DNA from: Nesterenkonia haasae
GTDB taxonomy: Bacteria > Actinomycetota > Actinomycetes > Actinomycetales > Micrococcaceae
Reading direction: 5' to 3'
Length of the DNA stretch: 64,000 nucleotides
Assembly (NCBI RefSeq): GCF_010119385.1
Contig: NZ_VFIE01000017.1
Span: 271,980 to 335,979 of the forward strand
Part shown: one piece after another, positions 29,699 through 39,589 of the stretch
Numbering within the stretch: the stretch's first letter is position 1
Layout of the letters: the number at the start of each line of letters is the position of its first letter
Position numbers and translations under genes: made by a program
Notes under the pieces: generated by a model
What the model was told of the DNA's origin: nothing
Seen by the model: the letters and a program-made list of their open reading frames with translations, nothing else
Databases searched by the model: none

Positions 29699-30484
29699 CT
29701 AGCCGCGCAACGCCTTGCGATCGGGCCGAGCACGCCACGGATCGACCCCCTTGGGGATGGGAGGTCTGCCGATTGGGAGGGTGGAGAGACGCCGCTCGAC
29801 GGCGTGGACCTCGTGCTTGTTCAGTGACTTGTCCAGTTTCTTGATGTGCTTGGTGAGCTTGGACAGCGGGACCTGCTCGTGGCCGCGTCCAGTCTGAACA
29901 ATATGCACTGGAACTTCATCTCTGAGAACCGGGCGTAGTCGCTTCTGGGCCTTGCTTGCCAGCTTTTTAGCACGCGCCGGTGGACCTTCGGTCACGAGCA
30001 CCACGCCTGGCTTGCCGATGGCACGGAAGACGGCGTCTTGAGTCTTGGGGTCCATCTGAATGGGTTCCTCTGTGACGACCCATCCGCGGCGGAGAGTGTT
30101 CAGGGCAGCGGCCGCGGCGCCTGGACGTCCCTCGATACGGGCGAAAGCCGCCTTCTCCGCACGGCGGTTCATGATGATCATGGCAACGAGCAGTGCGAAC
30201 GGCAACGACACGAATAGTGCCACAATCCAGTGGAAGAGGAACTGCGTGATGACAAAGACAACTGCAAACGTGACGACAGCGGCAAGCAGCATCCACCATG
30301 CGATGTTTGGGTCGTAGGTGCGGGTCATATTGAAGACCTGCTTGATGCGTGAGAAGAAGCCCTCGCCTGAGGCCTTCTTGGCCTTCCGGGACGCTTTGCG
30401 CTGCTTCTTTTCGGTCTTCTGCTGCTCGCGGAGCTTTTTCAGCTCAGCCTTAGCCTGCTGTTTGGAAATTCTGGAATCTGCCAT
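29699..30484 (-). CDS. DUF4191 family membrane protein
   Basis: Conserved actinobacterial protein of unknown function. The 261-residue product has a highly basic Lys-rich N-terminus (QQKTEKKQRKASRKAKKASG), two adjacent transmembrane helices at about 62-85 and 87-106, and then a soluble domain of about 150 residues. That domain contains LRRGWVVTEEPIQMDPKTQD and GVVLVTEGPPARAKKLASKA and ends in a basic tail. In relatives it is encoded next to the lipoate genes lipA/lipB, and here it lies 107 bases after lipA on the same strand. A link to lipoylation is possible but is only inferred from position. Confidence 0.8.
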   Translation of the reverse strand: MADSRISKQQAKAELKKLREQQKTEKKQRKASRKAKKASGEGFFSRIKQVFNMTRTYDPNIAWWMLLAAVVTFAVVFVITQFLFHWIVALFVSLPFALLVAMIIMNRRAEKAAFARIEGRPGAAAAALNTLRRGWVVTEEPIQMDPKTQDAVFRAIGKPGVVLVTEGPPARAKKLASKAQKRLRPVLRDEVPVHIVQTGRGHEQVPLSKLTKHIKKLDKSLNKHEVHAVERRLSTLPIGRPPIPKGVDPWRARPDRKALRG

Positions 30485-30591
30485 GATGCACCCAGTCTAC
30501 CGCAGGGCAGGTGAGGATTCGCCGTGGTGGTCCGGTCCGATTCCGCTTACCTTAGTGGTGGAATGCCAGCGCAGATCGGCACCCCGCTCCG

Positions 30592-31632
30592 CTAGAACCC
30601 GGCGGCCACGAGGGTGGCGGCCTCCTGCTTCGTCTGCCCGGAGGGTTCGATGTGAGAGAGCTCGTCCGGGATGGGCCAGCCCTTTTTCTGCATGGCCTTT
30701 GCCCAGAGCGACCCGGCCCGGTAGGAGGAGCGAACCAGAGGCCCGGACATCACACCGAGGAATCCGATTTCCTCCGCTTCCTGAGATATCTCCAAGAACT
30801 CCTGGGGCTTTACCCATCGGTCCACTGGCAAGTGGCGGGGTGTCGGCCGCAGATACTGCGTAATGGTGAGGAGGTCGCAGCCGGCGTCGTGCAAGTCCTG
30901 AAGAGCTTCTGAAATTTCCTCTCGGGTTTCACCCATACCGAGAATGAGATTGGACTTGGTGATCATCCCGTGGCTGCGGCCCTGCGTCAGAACGTCCATA
31001 GAGCGCTCGTAGCGGAATGCTGGGCGAATTCGGCGGAAGATACGTGGCACCGTTTCCACGTTGTGTGCAAAGACCTCAGGCTTGGACTCGCAGATACCAG
31101 CGATGTTCTCAGGCCGACCAGAGAAGTCGGGAATGAGAATCTCGACCCCGGTCCCAGGGTTGAGCTCGTGGATCTTTCGAATCGTCTCGGCGTAGAGCCA
31201 CACTCCTTCATCGGGGAGGTCGTCGCGGGCGACACCGGTCACGGTGGCGTAGCGCAGTTGCATCTCCCGGACTGACTCGGCTACTTGCAGCGGCTCTGAC
31301 TCGTCCAGGGCTGCTGGGCGGCCAGTGTCGATCTCGCAGAAATCGCACCGTCGCGTGCACGCGGAGCCGCCGATGAGGAACGTCGCCTCCCGATCTTCCC
31401 AGCATTCGAAAATATTGGGGCAGCCTGCTTCTTCGCAGACAGTGTGGAGCCCTTTTCCACCGACGCGCTTCTTCATGTCAGCAAACTCAGGGCCCATTTT
31501 GACCTTGGTGCGCATCCACTCGGGTTTGCGTTCCACCGGCACTGCGGCGTTCTTGGCTTCGACCCGGAGCATCCTGCGGCCCTCCGGGGCTATGGTTCCA
31601 GTTGCTGCCGCTGCTGGGGCGCATCCACTCAC
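30592..31632 (-). CDS. lipA: Lipoyl synthase
   Basis: Radical-SAM enzyme that inserts two sulfurs into the octanoyl group carried by E2 and GcvH proteins. The 346-residue protein has both iron-sulfur cluster motifs: the auxiliary site [12 protein letters not shown] and the SAM site [10 protein letters not shown]. It also has DVFAHN-like [18 protein letters not shown] and [21 protein letters not shown]. The GTG start (31632) overlaps the lipB stop by four bases (GTGA). An N-terminal extension of about 20 residues before the conserved core may mean the true start is the internal ATG at about residue 21. Confidence 0.95.
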   Translation of the reverse strand: MSGCAPAAAATGTIAPEGRRMLRVEAKNAAVPVERKPEWMRTKVKMGPEFADMKKRVGGKGLHTVCEEAGCPNIFECWEDREATFLIGGSACTRRCDFCEIDTGRPAALDESEPLQVAESVREMQLRYATVTGVARDDLPDEGVWLYAETIRKIHELNPGTGVEILIPDFSGRPENIAGICESKPEVFAHNVETVPRIFRRIRPAFRYERSMDVLTQGRSHGMITKSNLILGMGETREEISEALQDLHDAGCDLLTITQYLRPTPRHLPVDRWVKPQEFLEISQEAEEIGFLGVMSGPLVRSSYRAGSLWAKAMQKKGWPIPDELSHIEPSGQTKQEAATLVAAGF

Positions 31633-32360
31633 CGTGAGACCTCTTCCTCGAGCGTTGACTCTTTCTTGGCAGTGAGCAAGTCAGTGACACCAGAACTGGC
31701 TGCATCTGCCCGTGATGACACATAACGTGGGAGCACTGCCTGTAATTCCTCCGCAATCCGGGGAGCGATGTCGGCAGGCGTGACGGTCCGGCCGAGTTCG
31801 GCGCTGATCGTCGTCGTAGCAGCGTCGCTGATACCGCAGGGGATGATTTTTCCGAACGGGGCGAGGTCATTGGAACAGTTCAGTGCGAAGCCATGCATAG
31901 TCACCGAGCGGTGCACCCGGATACCGATTGCGGCGATTTTTCGAACATCGCCGTTGTCAGTGAGCCACACTCCGGAACGTCCCTCGACGCGGGTCGCGCT
32001 GATGCCGTAGTTCTCGGACAGGATCTTGATGATCACATTCTCGAGAGTGCAGACATAGTCCTTGACTGAGCTTCGATCTTGGAGGTGCAACAGTGGGTAT
32101 CCCACCAGTTGTCCACGTCCGTGCCAGGTGAGTTTCCCTCCCCGGTCGACGTCAATAACGGGTGTGCCGTCTACCGGGCAGTCTTGCGGCTCCGTGCGTT
32201 TACCGGCTGTATACACATCGGCATGCTCAAGCAGAAGCAGCGTCGAGTCAGCCTCTCCACTGAGGATCTGGCTATGAAGCCGGCGTTGGAGCTCCCAGGC
32301 TTCGGCGTAGTCGACGAGCGCTGGATCGAAGCCAAGGTACCGGGTCTGCAAAACGGTCAT
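31629..32360 (-). CDS. lipB: Octanoyltransferase LipB
   Basis: Transfers octanoate from acyl-carrier protein to lipoyl domains, the step before LipA. The 243-residue product contains [31 protein letters not shown], the catalytic-lysine region [19 protein letters not shown] and the catalytic cysteine in [17 protein letters not shown] 32360 is chosen because it fits the usual family start (VLQTRYLGF); an ATG at 32390 is also in frame. No good ribosome site is visible for either. It is coupled to lipA by overlap and is divergent from the kinase-like gene. Confidence 0.93.
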   Translation of the reverse strand: MTVLQTRYLGFDPALVDYAEAWELQRRLHSQILSGEADSTLLLLEHADVYTAGKRTEPQDCPVDGTPVIDVDRGGKLTWHGRGQLVGYPLLHLQDRSSVKDYVCTLENVIIKILSENYGISATRVEGRSGVWLTDNGDVRKIAAIGIRVHRSVTMHGFALNCSNDLAPFGKIIPCGISDAATTTISAELGRTVTPADIAPRIAEELQAVLPRYVSSRADAASSGVTDLLTAKKESTLEEEVSR

Positions 32361-32388
32361 GTCAATAGCGTAGCCCCTCGCTGCGAAC

Positions 32389-33441
32389 ATGACAGCTATG
32401 GGTCGCTTGATGGCTTCTGACGAGAAGTTGTGGATAACTCCTGCAGCCGCAGAGAATTGGGTGCATCCTGACTCTATGCACTATGACGACGACGCCCCGC
32501 CTCGAAATTTCAGTCCCCTACCTTCGCAGACTCCATGCGTTCCGGGTCTCGTTACGGAGCGTCTGTTGGGGATAGGGGGCCGAAGTTCGGTCTGGCTGGT
32601 GCGGCAAGGTCCCTCCGTTGCGCCAACTATTACGTGGGCAGGGGAGAACCCACCAAGAACTCTTGCTCTGAAAGTGCCCCTAGGTGCTCTCCGCACCGCC
32701 CCACCGCTGAGGTCGGCGCAGCGTGAGCTGGAAGCGATGCTGCCTCTGATGCATCAGTATCTTGTGCGACCCTGGGGTGTCGTAAGAACCTCAGATGGCC
32801 AGCCGGGACTGCTGCTGCAGCCCTTCACAGCCGGGTCACTAGCCCAACTGCGACGGGCTGTGGGAGTGCTGAATGCGGGGGAGTGTGTGACTGCTGTGAG
32901 TCCTATTGCACAGGCACTTGCACATCTCCACGAGTCGGGTGCAGCCCATGGTGATGTCACCGCAGCCAATATCCTGCTCACTCCGGAAGGCCGTCCTGCC
33001 CTAGGAGATTTGGGGGATTCCGTACTGCTGGGGATGGACAGCGCTCACGGGACACCAGAATCAGATGTGAAGTCCCTCGCAGCTGTGGCGTGGAGTTGTC
33101 TCACGGGTAGAGAGCCGGAAAGCGTGGATCGAAGACCACCGCTACAAAGTCTGGTGCCGGGGGTGTCTGATCAATTCGCGGAACTTCTCGAAGCAGCCCT
33201 GAGCGCTACACCGTCGCAACGCCCACTTGCTGGAGAGTTCGCGGCAGACCTTCATGAATGTGCATCTCCCGAACCGCTCGACATACTGTCAGCGGCGGAT
33301 GACCACGCCTTGACGGAGGTGCCCACTGTGATCCCGCAGATGAGGCTGAGCAGCCCAGGGCGCAGTGCATGGAAGTGTCTGATTCGGCGCCTGCGCATAC
33401 TCGTGCGGGGACCCGCCCGTAGGCGAGTCCCCGCACATTGA
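32389..33441 (+). CDS. Serine/threonine protein kinase-like protein with short activation segment
   Basis: A cytoplasmic kinase-fold protein, 350 residues if started at 32389. The kinase core begins near residue 55 with the glycine loop LLGIGGRSSVWLV and the lysine strand LALKVPLG. The catalytic loop is AAHGDVTAANILL (HGD for HRD, with the Asp and Asn kept). The metal loop is LGDLGDS (DLG for DFG). The activation segment is very short: GTPESDVKSLA follows after about a dozen residues, so the normal APE region is reduced. There is no membrane helix and no PASTA repeat. The start is uncertain (ATG 32413, GTG 32461 and ATG 32476 are alternatives). It may be an atypical kinase or a pseudokinase. 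Confidence 0.75.
   Translation: MTAMGRLMASDEKLWITPAAAENWVHPDSMHYDDDAPPRNFSPLPSQTPCVPGLVTERLLGIGGRSSVWLVRQGPSVAPTITWAGENPPRTLALKVPLGALRTAPPLRSAQRELEAMLPLMHQYLVRPWGVVRTSDGQPGLLLQPFTAGSLAQLRRAVGVLNAGECVTAVSPIAQALAHLHESGAAHGDVTAANILLTPEGRPALGDLGDSVLLGMDSAHGTPESDVKSLAAVAWSCLTGREPESVDRRPPLQSLVPGVSDQFAELLEAALSATPSQRPLAGEFAADLHECASPEPLDILSAADDHALTEVPTVIPQMRLSSPGRSAWKCLIRRLRILVRGPARRRVPAH
33403..33436. terminator. Strong hairpin between the convergent kinase gene and sucB
   Basis: GTGCGGGGA and TCCCCGCAC form a perfect nine-base-pair outer stem, with CGCC-CGTA-GGCG pairing inside. It covers the last codons of the kinase-like gene and probably stops transcription from both directions. Confidence 0.6.
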
Positions 33442-33484
33442 GTTGTCTCGAGCTAGCTCTGAAGCGTGCGCCCCGTCGCCACGG

Positions 33485-35290
33485 TTACAGGCCGAGCTGA
33501 GCGTCGAAGTTACCCTCTTCTAGGCGCCCCTTGAGGGTCTGCAGGAAGCGGCCAGCGTCTGCGCCGTCGACAATTCTGTGATCGTAGGTCAGCGACAGGT
33601 ACATCATGTGGCGAATGCCGATGCTTTCCTGGCCTTCTTCGTCCGTGACGACCATTGGGCGTTTGACGATGGCACCAGGACCGAGAATGGCGACCTGTGG
33701 CTGGTTGATGATCGGAGTGTCGAACAACGCGCCGAAGGAGCCCAGATTGGTGATAGTAAAGGTGCCGCCGGAGAGCTCTTCGGGGCCTATCTTGTTCTCG
33801 CGTGTCCGTTTAGCCACATCGGATATCTTCTTTGCCATACCAGCCAGTGAGAGATCCCCTGCATCAGCAATCACTGGGACCATGAGTCCCTTTTCAGTGT
33901 CGACTGCGAAGCTCAGGTGCTCCGAGTCGTGATAGGTGATCTGCTTCTGGTCCTGGCTGTACTCAGCATTCAACACCGGATGCTGCTTAAGCGCTTCGGT
34001 GACCGCGACTGCGATGAAGGCCAAATAGGTGAGGTTCGCACCGTTCTGTTCTTTGAAGGCGTTCTTCGCCTTGGCCCGGAGATTCACGATTCGTGTCATG
34101 TCGATTTCGTGTACCTGGGTAAGCTGCGCCGAAATCTCCAGCGACTCGTTCATGCGCTGGGCGATGACCTGGCGGATACGCGGAGCTTTCTGTGTTGTGC
34201 CACGCTTCGCTGTGTCGACCTTCACTTCCGGTGCTGGCTTGGACGACTCCGCTGGTGCTTCAGCCGGTGATTCTGACTTCTTTGCCTCAGCAGCGTCGAG
34301 AACGTCCTGTTTGCGAATCCGTCCACCCACACCAGTGCCCTTGACGGACGACAGGTCCACGTCTTCTTTCTTTGCCAGACGCCGTACTAGGGGTGTGACA
34401 TACCCCTCGGCTGAAGTGTCCTCAGAATCCTCAGACTTGGGTTTGGCCTTTGGCTCTTCCTTAGATTCAGCCTTGTCGGCCTTTTCCTTCGGCGCCTCCT
34501 CCTCGGCATCGTCAGCAGCCTGAGATTCCTCGGTGTCCGGCTCTGCCTCTTGCGTTTCGGGCTCAGGCTCTGAGGCCTCCTCAGCCTCGGGAGTGGGCTC
34601 CTCCGACGTGGTGGAGCCGGAAGAGCCGGAACCGACCAGTGCCAGCACGGCACCGACCTCGACTGTTTCGTCCTCAGAGACTTTGAGCTCCTGGACAGTA
34701 CCGGCGACCGGAGACGGCACCTCGGTGTCAACCTTGTCGGTAGACACCTCCAGGAGAGGTTGGTCGACTTCCACCTCGTCGCCGACCTCGACCAGCCACC
34801 GAGTGACAGTGCCTTCGGTCACGGACTCACCCAAGGCAGGGAGCGTGACCTCTTCAGATTCTCCTCCGGTGTCGCCGGCAGGACTCTCCTCCTCCGGAGT
34901 CGCTTCGCCGCCTGCTGACTCGCCTGCTGCTGGAGTAGGGGCTTCCTCTTCAGCGGCCTCTTGCGTCTCTTCGGGCTCTTCGGCCTCAGTAGCAGCCTCT
35001 TCCTCTTCAGCTTCGGCGGCGTCGCCGTCCGAATCATCAGCACCTGCGTCAGACCCACTGCCTATCTTGATGAGGGGCGCACCGACCTCCACGGTCTCGT
35101 CCTCAGCTACGAGGAGCTCGTCCACAGTTCCGGCAACCGGTGAGGGGACCTCTGTGTCCACTTTGTCAGTGGAGACCTCCACGATGGGTTGGTCGACCTC
35201 TACCTCCTCTCCGACCTCGACGAGCCAGCGGGTGATAGTGCCTTCGGTGACTGACTCACCTAGTGCGGGAAGATTGACGGTCTCAGACAT
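33485..35290 (-). CDS. sucB: Dihydrolipoamide acyltransferase (E2) of 2-oxoacid dehydrogenase
   Basis: Core E2 of the 2-oxoglutarate and/or pyruvate dehydrogenase complex. In actinobacteria this gene is usually annotated sucB, and the protein serves pyruvate dehydrogenase. The 601 residues hold two near-identical lipoyl domains (residues 1-80 and about 150-230), each with the lipoyl-lysine loop [17 protein letters not shown]. They are joined by acidic Ala/Glu/Pro linkers. A peripheral-subunit-binding domain follows ([34 protein letters not shown]), then the catalytic domain with [20 protein letters not shown] (catalytic His and Asp). It is the last gene of pepA-lpd-sucB, 38 bases after lpd. 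Confidence 0.94.
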   Translation of the reverse strand: MSETVNLPALGESVTEGTITRWLVEVGEEVEVDQPIVEVSTDKVDTEVPSPVAGTVDELLVAEDETVEVGAPLIKIGSGSDAGADDSDGDAAEAEEEEAATEAEEPEETQEAAEEEAPTPAAGESAGGEATPEEESPAGDTGGESEEVTLPALGESVTEGTVTRWLVEVGDEVEVDQPLLEVSTDKVDTEVPSPVAGTVQELKVSEDETVEVGAVLALVGSGSSGSTTSEEPTPEAEEASEPEPETQEAEPDTEESQAADDAEEEAPKEKADKAESKEEPKAKPKSEDSEDTSAEGYVTPLVRRLAKKEDVDLSSVKGTGVGGRIRKQDVLDAAEAKKSESPAEAPAESSKPAPEVKVDTAKRGTTQKAPRIRQVIAQRMNESLEISAQLTQVHEIDMTRIVNLRAKAKNAFKEQNGANLTYLAFIAVAVTEALKQHPVLNAEYSQDQKQITYHDSEHLSFAVDTEKGLMVPVIADAGDLSLAGMAKKISDVAKRTRENKIGPEELSGGTFTITNLGSFGALFDTPIINQPQVAILGPGAIVKRPMVVTDEEGQESIGIRHMMYLSLTYDHRIVDGADAGRFLQTLKGRLEEGNFDAQLGL

Positions 35291-35328
35291 GGGTCCGGCT
35301 CCTACTCATGAGTTCTCTTGGATGCTTC

Positions 35329-36693
35329 TCAGCCGTGGAGGGGGTGACCGAAGAGAGCCATAGCGGCCTCTCCGAGTGCTTCGTTTTGTGTCGGGTGTGC
35401 GTGAAGGAGCGTTGCAACATCCTCGGGGTAGGCCTCCCAGTTGACGATGAGTTGAGCCTCACCGATCTGCTCACCAATCCGGCTTCCGATGCCATGAACG
35501 CCGACGATCGGACCGCCTTTTACAGCGATCATCTTAATGATTCCGGAAGTGCCCAGGATGGAGGACTTTCCGTTGCCGGCGAGGTTGTACTCGGTGACTT
35601 CGATGTCGTCCTTGCCGAACTTCTCCTCAGCCATAGGCTGGGTATACCCGATGGACATGATCTCGGGTTCGGAGTAAGTCACTTTGGGAATGTTGATGTC
35701 CTCAACAATCATCGGATTGTTGCCGGCGATTTCTTCTGCGACGAAGATGCCGTGCTGGAAGCCACGGTGAGCCAGTTGCAAGCCGGGGACGATGTCGCCG
35801 ACGGCGTAGATGTTGCCCACTCCTGTGTGCAGTCGCTTGTCTGTCATAACGAAACCCCGGTCCAGGGTGATGCCCTGTTCCTCGAGCCCGAGGCCTTCTG
35901 TGACGGGGCCACGTCCGACCGCGACGAGGCAAATCTCTGCTTCAAAGGTTTTGCCGTCTTCGAGGGTGACTTTGACGCCGTCGGAGGTTTCCTCGACGTC
36001 TTTGAAGAAGGTGCCGACATTGAACGTGATGCCGCGCTTCTTGAAGGTCCGTTCCATGATTTTGATGATTGAGGGATCCTCATTGGGAACCAGGGTGGGC
36101 AGCCCCTCAATGATCGTGACGTCAACGCCGTAGGAGTTCCATGCGGAGGCGAACTCTGAGCCGATGACGCCGCCGCCGAGCACGATGGCCGATTTCGGAG
36201 TGTAGTCGAGCTCGAGAGCCTCTGTGGAGGTGATGATCTTGTCAGAGAGGGGCAGGCCGAATGTCTTGGAGGTGGAGCCGGTGGCGAGCACGATGTTCTT
36301 CGCCTTATATGTGGTGCCGTCAACCTCGACTTCATTCTGGGAGACGAGCTTGCCTTCTCCCTCGATGACCTGCACTTTGCGCATCTTCAGCAGCCCGGTG
36401 AGCCCCTTGAATTTTCCGGCAACGATGCCGTCCTTGTACTCCTTGATCTTGGCCATATCGACGCCGTTGAAATCGACGTGGACGCCGTATTTCTCTGACG
36501 ATCGAGCTTCGTCGGCGATCTCTGCGGCATGCAGGTACGCCTTTGTCGGAATACACCCGGTGTGCAGGCAGGTGCCGCCCACCTTGCTCTTCTCCACAAG
36601 TGCTACGGAATAGCCGTGCTGGACACTGCGTAGAGCTGCGGCGTATCCAGCGCTGCCACCTCCGAGGACCAGTACGTCGAATTCTTCGGCCAC
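35329..36693 (-). CDS. lpdA: Dihydrolipoyl dehydrogenase (E3)
   Basis: FAD-dependent enzyme that reoxidises dihydrolipoamide with NAD+. The 454-residue protein has the FAD-binding start DVLVLGGGSAGYAAALRSV, the redox-active disulfide GGTCLHTGCIPTKAYLHAA, the NAD-binding SAIVLGGGVIGSEFASAW and the second FAD motif NIYAVGDIV. It ends with the catalytic-base segment LLHAHPTQNEALGEAAMAL. It is located between pepA and sucB and cotranscribed with both, so E2 and E3 are made together. Confidence 0.95.
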   Translation of the reverse strand: MAEEFDVLVLGGGSAGYAAALRSVQHGYSVALVEKSKVGGTCLHTGCIPTKAYLHAAEIADEARSSEKYGVHVDFNGVDMAKIKEYKDGIVAGKFKGLTGLLKMRKVQVIEGEGKLVSQNEVEVDGTTYKAKNIVLATGSTSKTFGLPLSDKIITSTEALELDYTPKSAIVLGGGVIGSEFASAWNSYGVDVTIIEGLPTLVPNEDPSIIKIMERTFKKRGITFNVGTFFKDVEETSDGVKVTLEDGKTFEAEICLVAVGRGPVTEGLGLEEQGITLDRGFVMTDKRLHTGVGNIYAVGDIVPGLQLAHRGFQHGIFVAEEIAGNNPMIVEDINIPKVTYSEPEIMSIGYTQPMAEEKFGKDDIEVTEYNLAGNGKSSILGTSGIIKMIAVKGGPIVGVHGIGSRIGEQIGEAQLIVNWEAYPEDVATLLHAHPTQNEALGEAAMALFGHPLHG

Positions 36694-36750
36694 GAGTCAG
36701 GCTCCTTTGGGGTGAGACGTTTGTCGCTTCATTGCTTGGTCGTCAGACTA

Positions 36751-38319
36751 TCAGCGGGACAGGCCTTCGAGGTATGAAACCAGGGTTCGCACGGTCACAC
36801 CCGTACCGCCCTTCGGTACATAGTTGTAGGCACCCTTTTCATTGAAGGCCGGGCCCGCGAGGTCAATATGTGCCCATGGGATCCTGTTGGACTCAGGGTC
36901 CAGAGCATCCTTGTCGGCATCGGTTCGCTGCGGAACAAACTCACGCAGGAAAGCCGCTGCGTTGAGCATCCCGCCTTCCCTGGCACCCAGATTTGTCAGG
37001 TCTGCGATGGGGGATTCGAAGCTGGTAATGGCTTCTTCGGGAATGGGCATGGCCCAGTGTGACTCGCCAGCGTCTTTGGAGGCTTCCACGATCCTGTCGC
37101 GCAGAGCGTCCTGCCCCATGACGCCGACAGTGCGCAGCCCGAGTGCGATCATTTGCGCGCCTGTCAGGGTGGCGACGTCAATGATTGCATCAGGGCTCTC
37201 CTCGCCAGCGGCGACGATCCCGTCAGCCATGACCAACCTGCCCTCTGCGTCTGTATTGAGCACCTCAACGGTCTTTCCACCATAGATAGTGATGACGTCT
37301 TCGGGGCGCTGGGCGGTCGATGAGGGCATATTCTCAGCCAGGCAGAGCCAACCCGTGACTTTCACGGGCAGATCCAAGTCGGCGGCAGCTCTCACCACGG
37401 CGGCTACGGTTGCGGCACCTGCCATGTCGAGTTTCATGGTGGTCATTGCGTTGGCCGGCTTCAGAGAAATGCCGCCGGTGTCGAATGTGATGCCTTTGCC
37501 AACCAGCGCTATATGGGCCACCGGTCGGGATGGGGAGTGCTCGATACGCACCAGGCGCGGTTTTCGGGACGAACCATTGCCCACACCCAGGAGGCCTCCG
37601 AAGCCATCCTTCTCCAGGTCTTTGTGGTCCCAGACCTTCACCTTGAGCTTGGTGCCCTTGGCGTTGGCTTTCACCACATCAGCAAAGGACTCGGGGTAGA
37701 GGTGGCTCGGCGGTGTGTTGACCAGATCCCGAGTCGCGCGCACAGCTGCAGCCACGACGCTGGCGCGAGCTACAGCTGGTTTCGTATGTTTGTCACGAAG
37801 CTCAGTGAGAACAGCGATCTCAGAGACGGGAGTCTTCGCCTTTGCCTCTTCTGAACCCTTGAAATGGGGAAAGTTGTAGGCCCCCAGTGCGGCCCCCTCG
37901 GCGACGGCGGCAACCTGTTCGACTGTCGCGGCGGGCAGTGCAAGAGCGACAGACTGCGCAGACGACAGTTGCCTTACGGCCGAACCGGCAGCCCGGCGCA
38001 GCGCTTCCAAGGACACTCCTCCATCAGGTTCTCCTGTGAGCTTGCCCACGCCGACTAGCACGAGAGTCTCCGACCGGTAACCGTCGACACCGGGAAGCCG
38101 CAACAACTGATCTGCAGCGCCCGAGGCGCCCAGCGCGGTGAGCGAGTCCGAGACTCCCTTAGCCGCTTTCTCGGCCAGTGGATTGGGCAGCAGCACCGGT
38201 CCCTCCGGGCCTTTGGCAACACCAAGCACTAGTGCGTCAGCGTCGACTTTCTGAATTGCAGAGGAAACGGCGGTCACGGTGGGAGCAAATTCACTAATCA
38301 CAACTCTGATCCTATCCAC
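36751..38319 (-). CDS. pepA: Leucyl aminopeptidase (M17, PepA type)
   Basis: Removes N-terminal amino acids from peptides; a hexameric two-metal enzyme. The 522-residue protein has the divided M17 structure: an N-terminal macro-like domain (1-170) and a catalytic domain with VGKGITFDTGGISLKPA (metal-binding Lys and Asp), MKLDMAGAATVAAV, and the signature NTDAEGRLVMADGI. The start is GTG 38319, with another GTG six codons downstream near a GGAT site. It is the first gene of the pepA-lpd-sucB unit and is divergent from the PAC2 gene. Confidence 0.94.
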   Translation of the reverse strand: MDRIRVVISEFAPTVTAVSSAIQKVDADALVLGVAKGPEGPVLLPNPLAEKAAKGVSDSLTALGASGAADQLLRLPGVDGYRSETLVLVGVGKLTGEPDGGVSLEALRRAAGSAVRQLSSAQSVALALPAATVEQVAAVAEGAALGAYNFPHFKGSEEAKAKTPVSEIAVLTELRDKHTKPAVARASVVAAAVRATRDLVNTPPSHLYPESFADVVKANAKGTKLKVKVWDHKDLEKDGFGGLLGVGNGSSRKPRLVRIEHSPSRPVAHIALVGKGITFDTGGISLKPANAMTTMKLDMAGAATVAAVVRAAADLDLPVKVTGWLCLAENMPSSTAQRPEDVITIYGGKTVEVLNTDAEGRLVMADGIVAAGEESPDAIIDVATLTGAQMIALGLRTVGVMGQDALRDRIVEASKDAGESHWAMPIPEEAITSFESPIADLTNLGAREGGMLNAAAFLREFVPQRTDADKDALDPESNRIPWAHIDLAGPAFNEKGAYNYVPKGGTGVTVRTLVSYLEGLSR

Positions 38320-38442
38320 ATTCTGCGACCGAATGTCATTGTCGGCGGGAATGGGATGCTATGGAGAAACTGTTACTCCACAGAAGACTTAGTCCGCGTG
38401 CGCTGCACACCCAACTAACACCAGAGGGAGGATCCACAGCCG

Positions 38443-39486
38443 GTGAGCAATCCTTATGAGTTTGATCTGCTGCATATCCATACCGAGGACCCTGAGCAGG
38501 AACCGGGGGAGACCTCCTCCGAGAAGGAGATGGTGCTCCACGGCGAGCACGGTGGTGGCCCCCGGCGTCCGATGGTGATCTCCGTAGCCGGCCACACTGA
38601 TGCGGGGTCGCTCTCAGAGCAGCTGGCAGAGGGCTTGTTGGGTGCTCTGCCGCACAGGCAGGTCGCCAGCTTCGATGTTGATGAACTTTTTGACTACCGC
38701 TCCCGACGACCGCAAGTCACCTTTACCGAGAACAGATTCTCCGACTACCGGGGCCCTCGGCTCGATCTCTTCGAAGTTCGGGATGCCATGGATCGCCCCT
38801 TCCTGCTGCTGACTGGCGATGAGCCGGACTTCCAGTGGGAACGAGTAGCAGAGACTGTACTGAACCTGATTGAGCACCTTGATGTGAAGCTTGTTGTGAC
38901 CGTGGACTCGTTGGGCCTTCCTACACCCCACACCCGCCCCGTGGGAGTGACCGCGCACGGCAACCGCGCCGACCTCATCGAAGGCATGTCGACATGGTCG
39001 CCCAATGCGCAGATCGAGGCTGGTCTGTCGCAGATGCTTGAGCTACGAGTCGATGAGGCTGGGCGGGACGTCGTTGGCTACACCCTGCACGTGCCTCACT
39101 ACCTTGCCTCAGGGAGGTATCCGCAGGTGGCTGTGGCGGCTTTGGAATACGCAGGAGCGGCTTGCGAACTGATGCTGCCCACGGATGAGCTGCGTGAGGC
39201 TGCTCGTTCCGTGGAGGTCGATGTCTCCCGCCAGGTGGAGCAGGCTCCAGAGATCGCACAGGTGGTTCAGAAGCTAGAGGCCAACTTCGATCAGTATTCC
39301 TCCACAGCTCAGCGTTCCCTCCTTCTTGGGCAGGATGACGTTGTCCCAGATGCAGAAGAGCTGGGAGCGGCCGTTGAGGAGTTCCTCCGAAGCCGCCCCG
39401 ATGATGTGATTCCGGGTTCCGCCGAAGGAACTGATACACCAGAGAGCGACGACGACGGCCCCCACCCCGAGCAGTCGACGGACTAG
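38443..39486 (+). CDS. PAC2 family protein (proteasome-assembly-chaperone-like)
   Basis: Actinobacterial member of the PAC2 fold, related to archaeal and eukaryotic proteasome assembly chaperones; its bacterial role is unproven. The 347-residue protein has VISVAGHTDAGSLSEQLAEG at the start of the fold, VASFDVDELFDYRSRRPQV, and LLTGDEPDFQWERVAETV. It also has VVTVDSLGLPTPHTRPV and TLHVPHYLASGRYPQVAVA. The C-terminus is acidic and low complexity. Start GTG 38443 follows GGGAGGA by nine bases. No proteasome gene is present in the window. Confidence 0.85.
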   Translation: MSNPYEFDLLHIHTEDPEQEPGETSSEKEMVLHGEHGGGPRRPMVISVAGHTDAGSLSEQLAEGLLGALPHRQVASFDVDELFDYRSRRPQVTFTENRFSDYRGPRLDLFEVRDAMDRPFLLLTGDEPDFQWERVAETVLNLIEHLDVKLVVTVDSLGLPTPHTRPVGVTAHGNRADLIEGMSTWSPNAQIEAGLSQMLELRVDEAGRDVVGYTLHVPHYLASGRYPQVAVAALEYAGAACELMLPTDELREAARSVEVDVSRQVEQAPEIAQVVQKLEANFDQYSSTAQRSLLLGQDDVVPDAEELGAAVEEFLRSRPDDVIPGSAEGTDTPESDDDGPHPEQSTD

Positions 39487-39589
39487 ATTTTTCCCCAAGC
39501 TGTGTGAGTCAGCAGCGACACGCCGAATGCTCCCCAACGGCAGACTTCAACCCTGTGAGTTAGTACGGGTATTCGGGAACGTGGGGGGC

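Noticed and set aside
30318-30863. Plus-strand open frame of 181 codons opposite DUF4191 and lipA
   Set aside because: It is antisense to two conserved genes and has no recognisable domain.
34440-35200. DNA repeats within sucB as a mobile or recombination feature
   Set aside because: The repeats encode two lipoyl domains and acidic linkers, a normal architecture for this E2 family.
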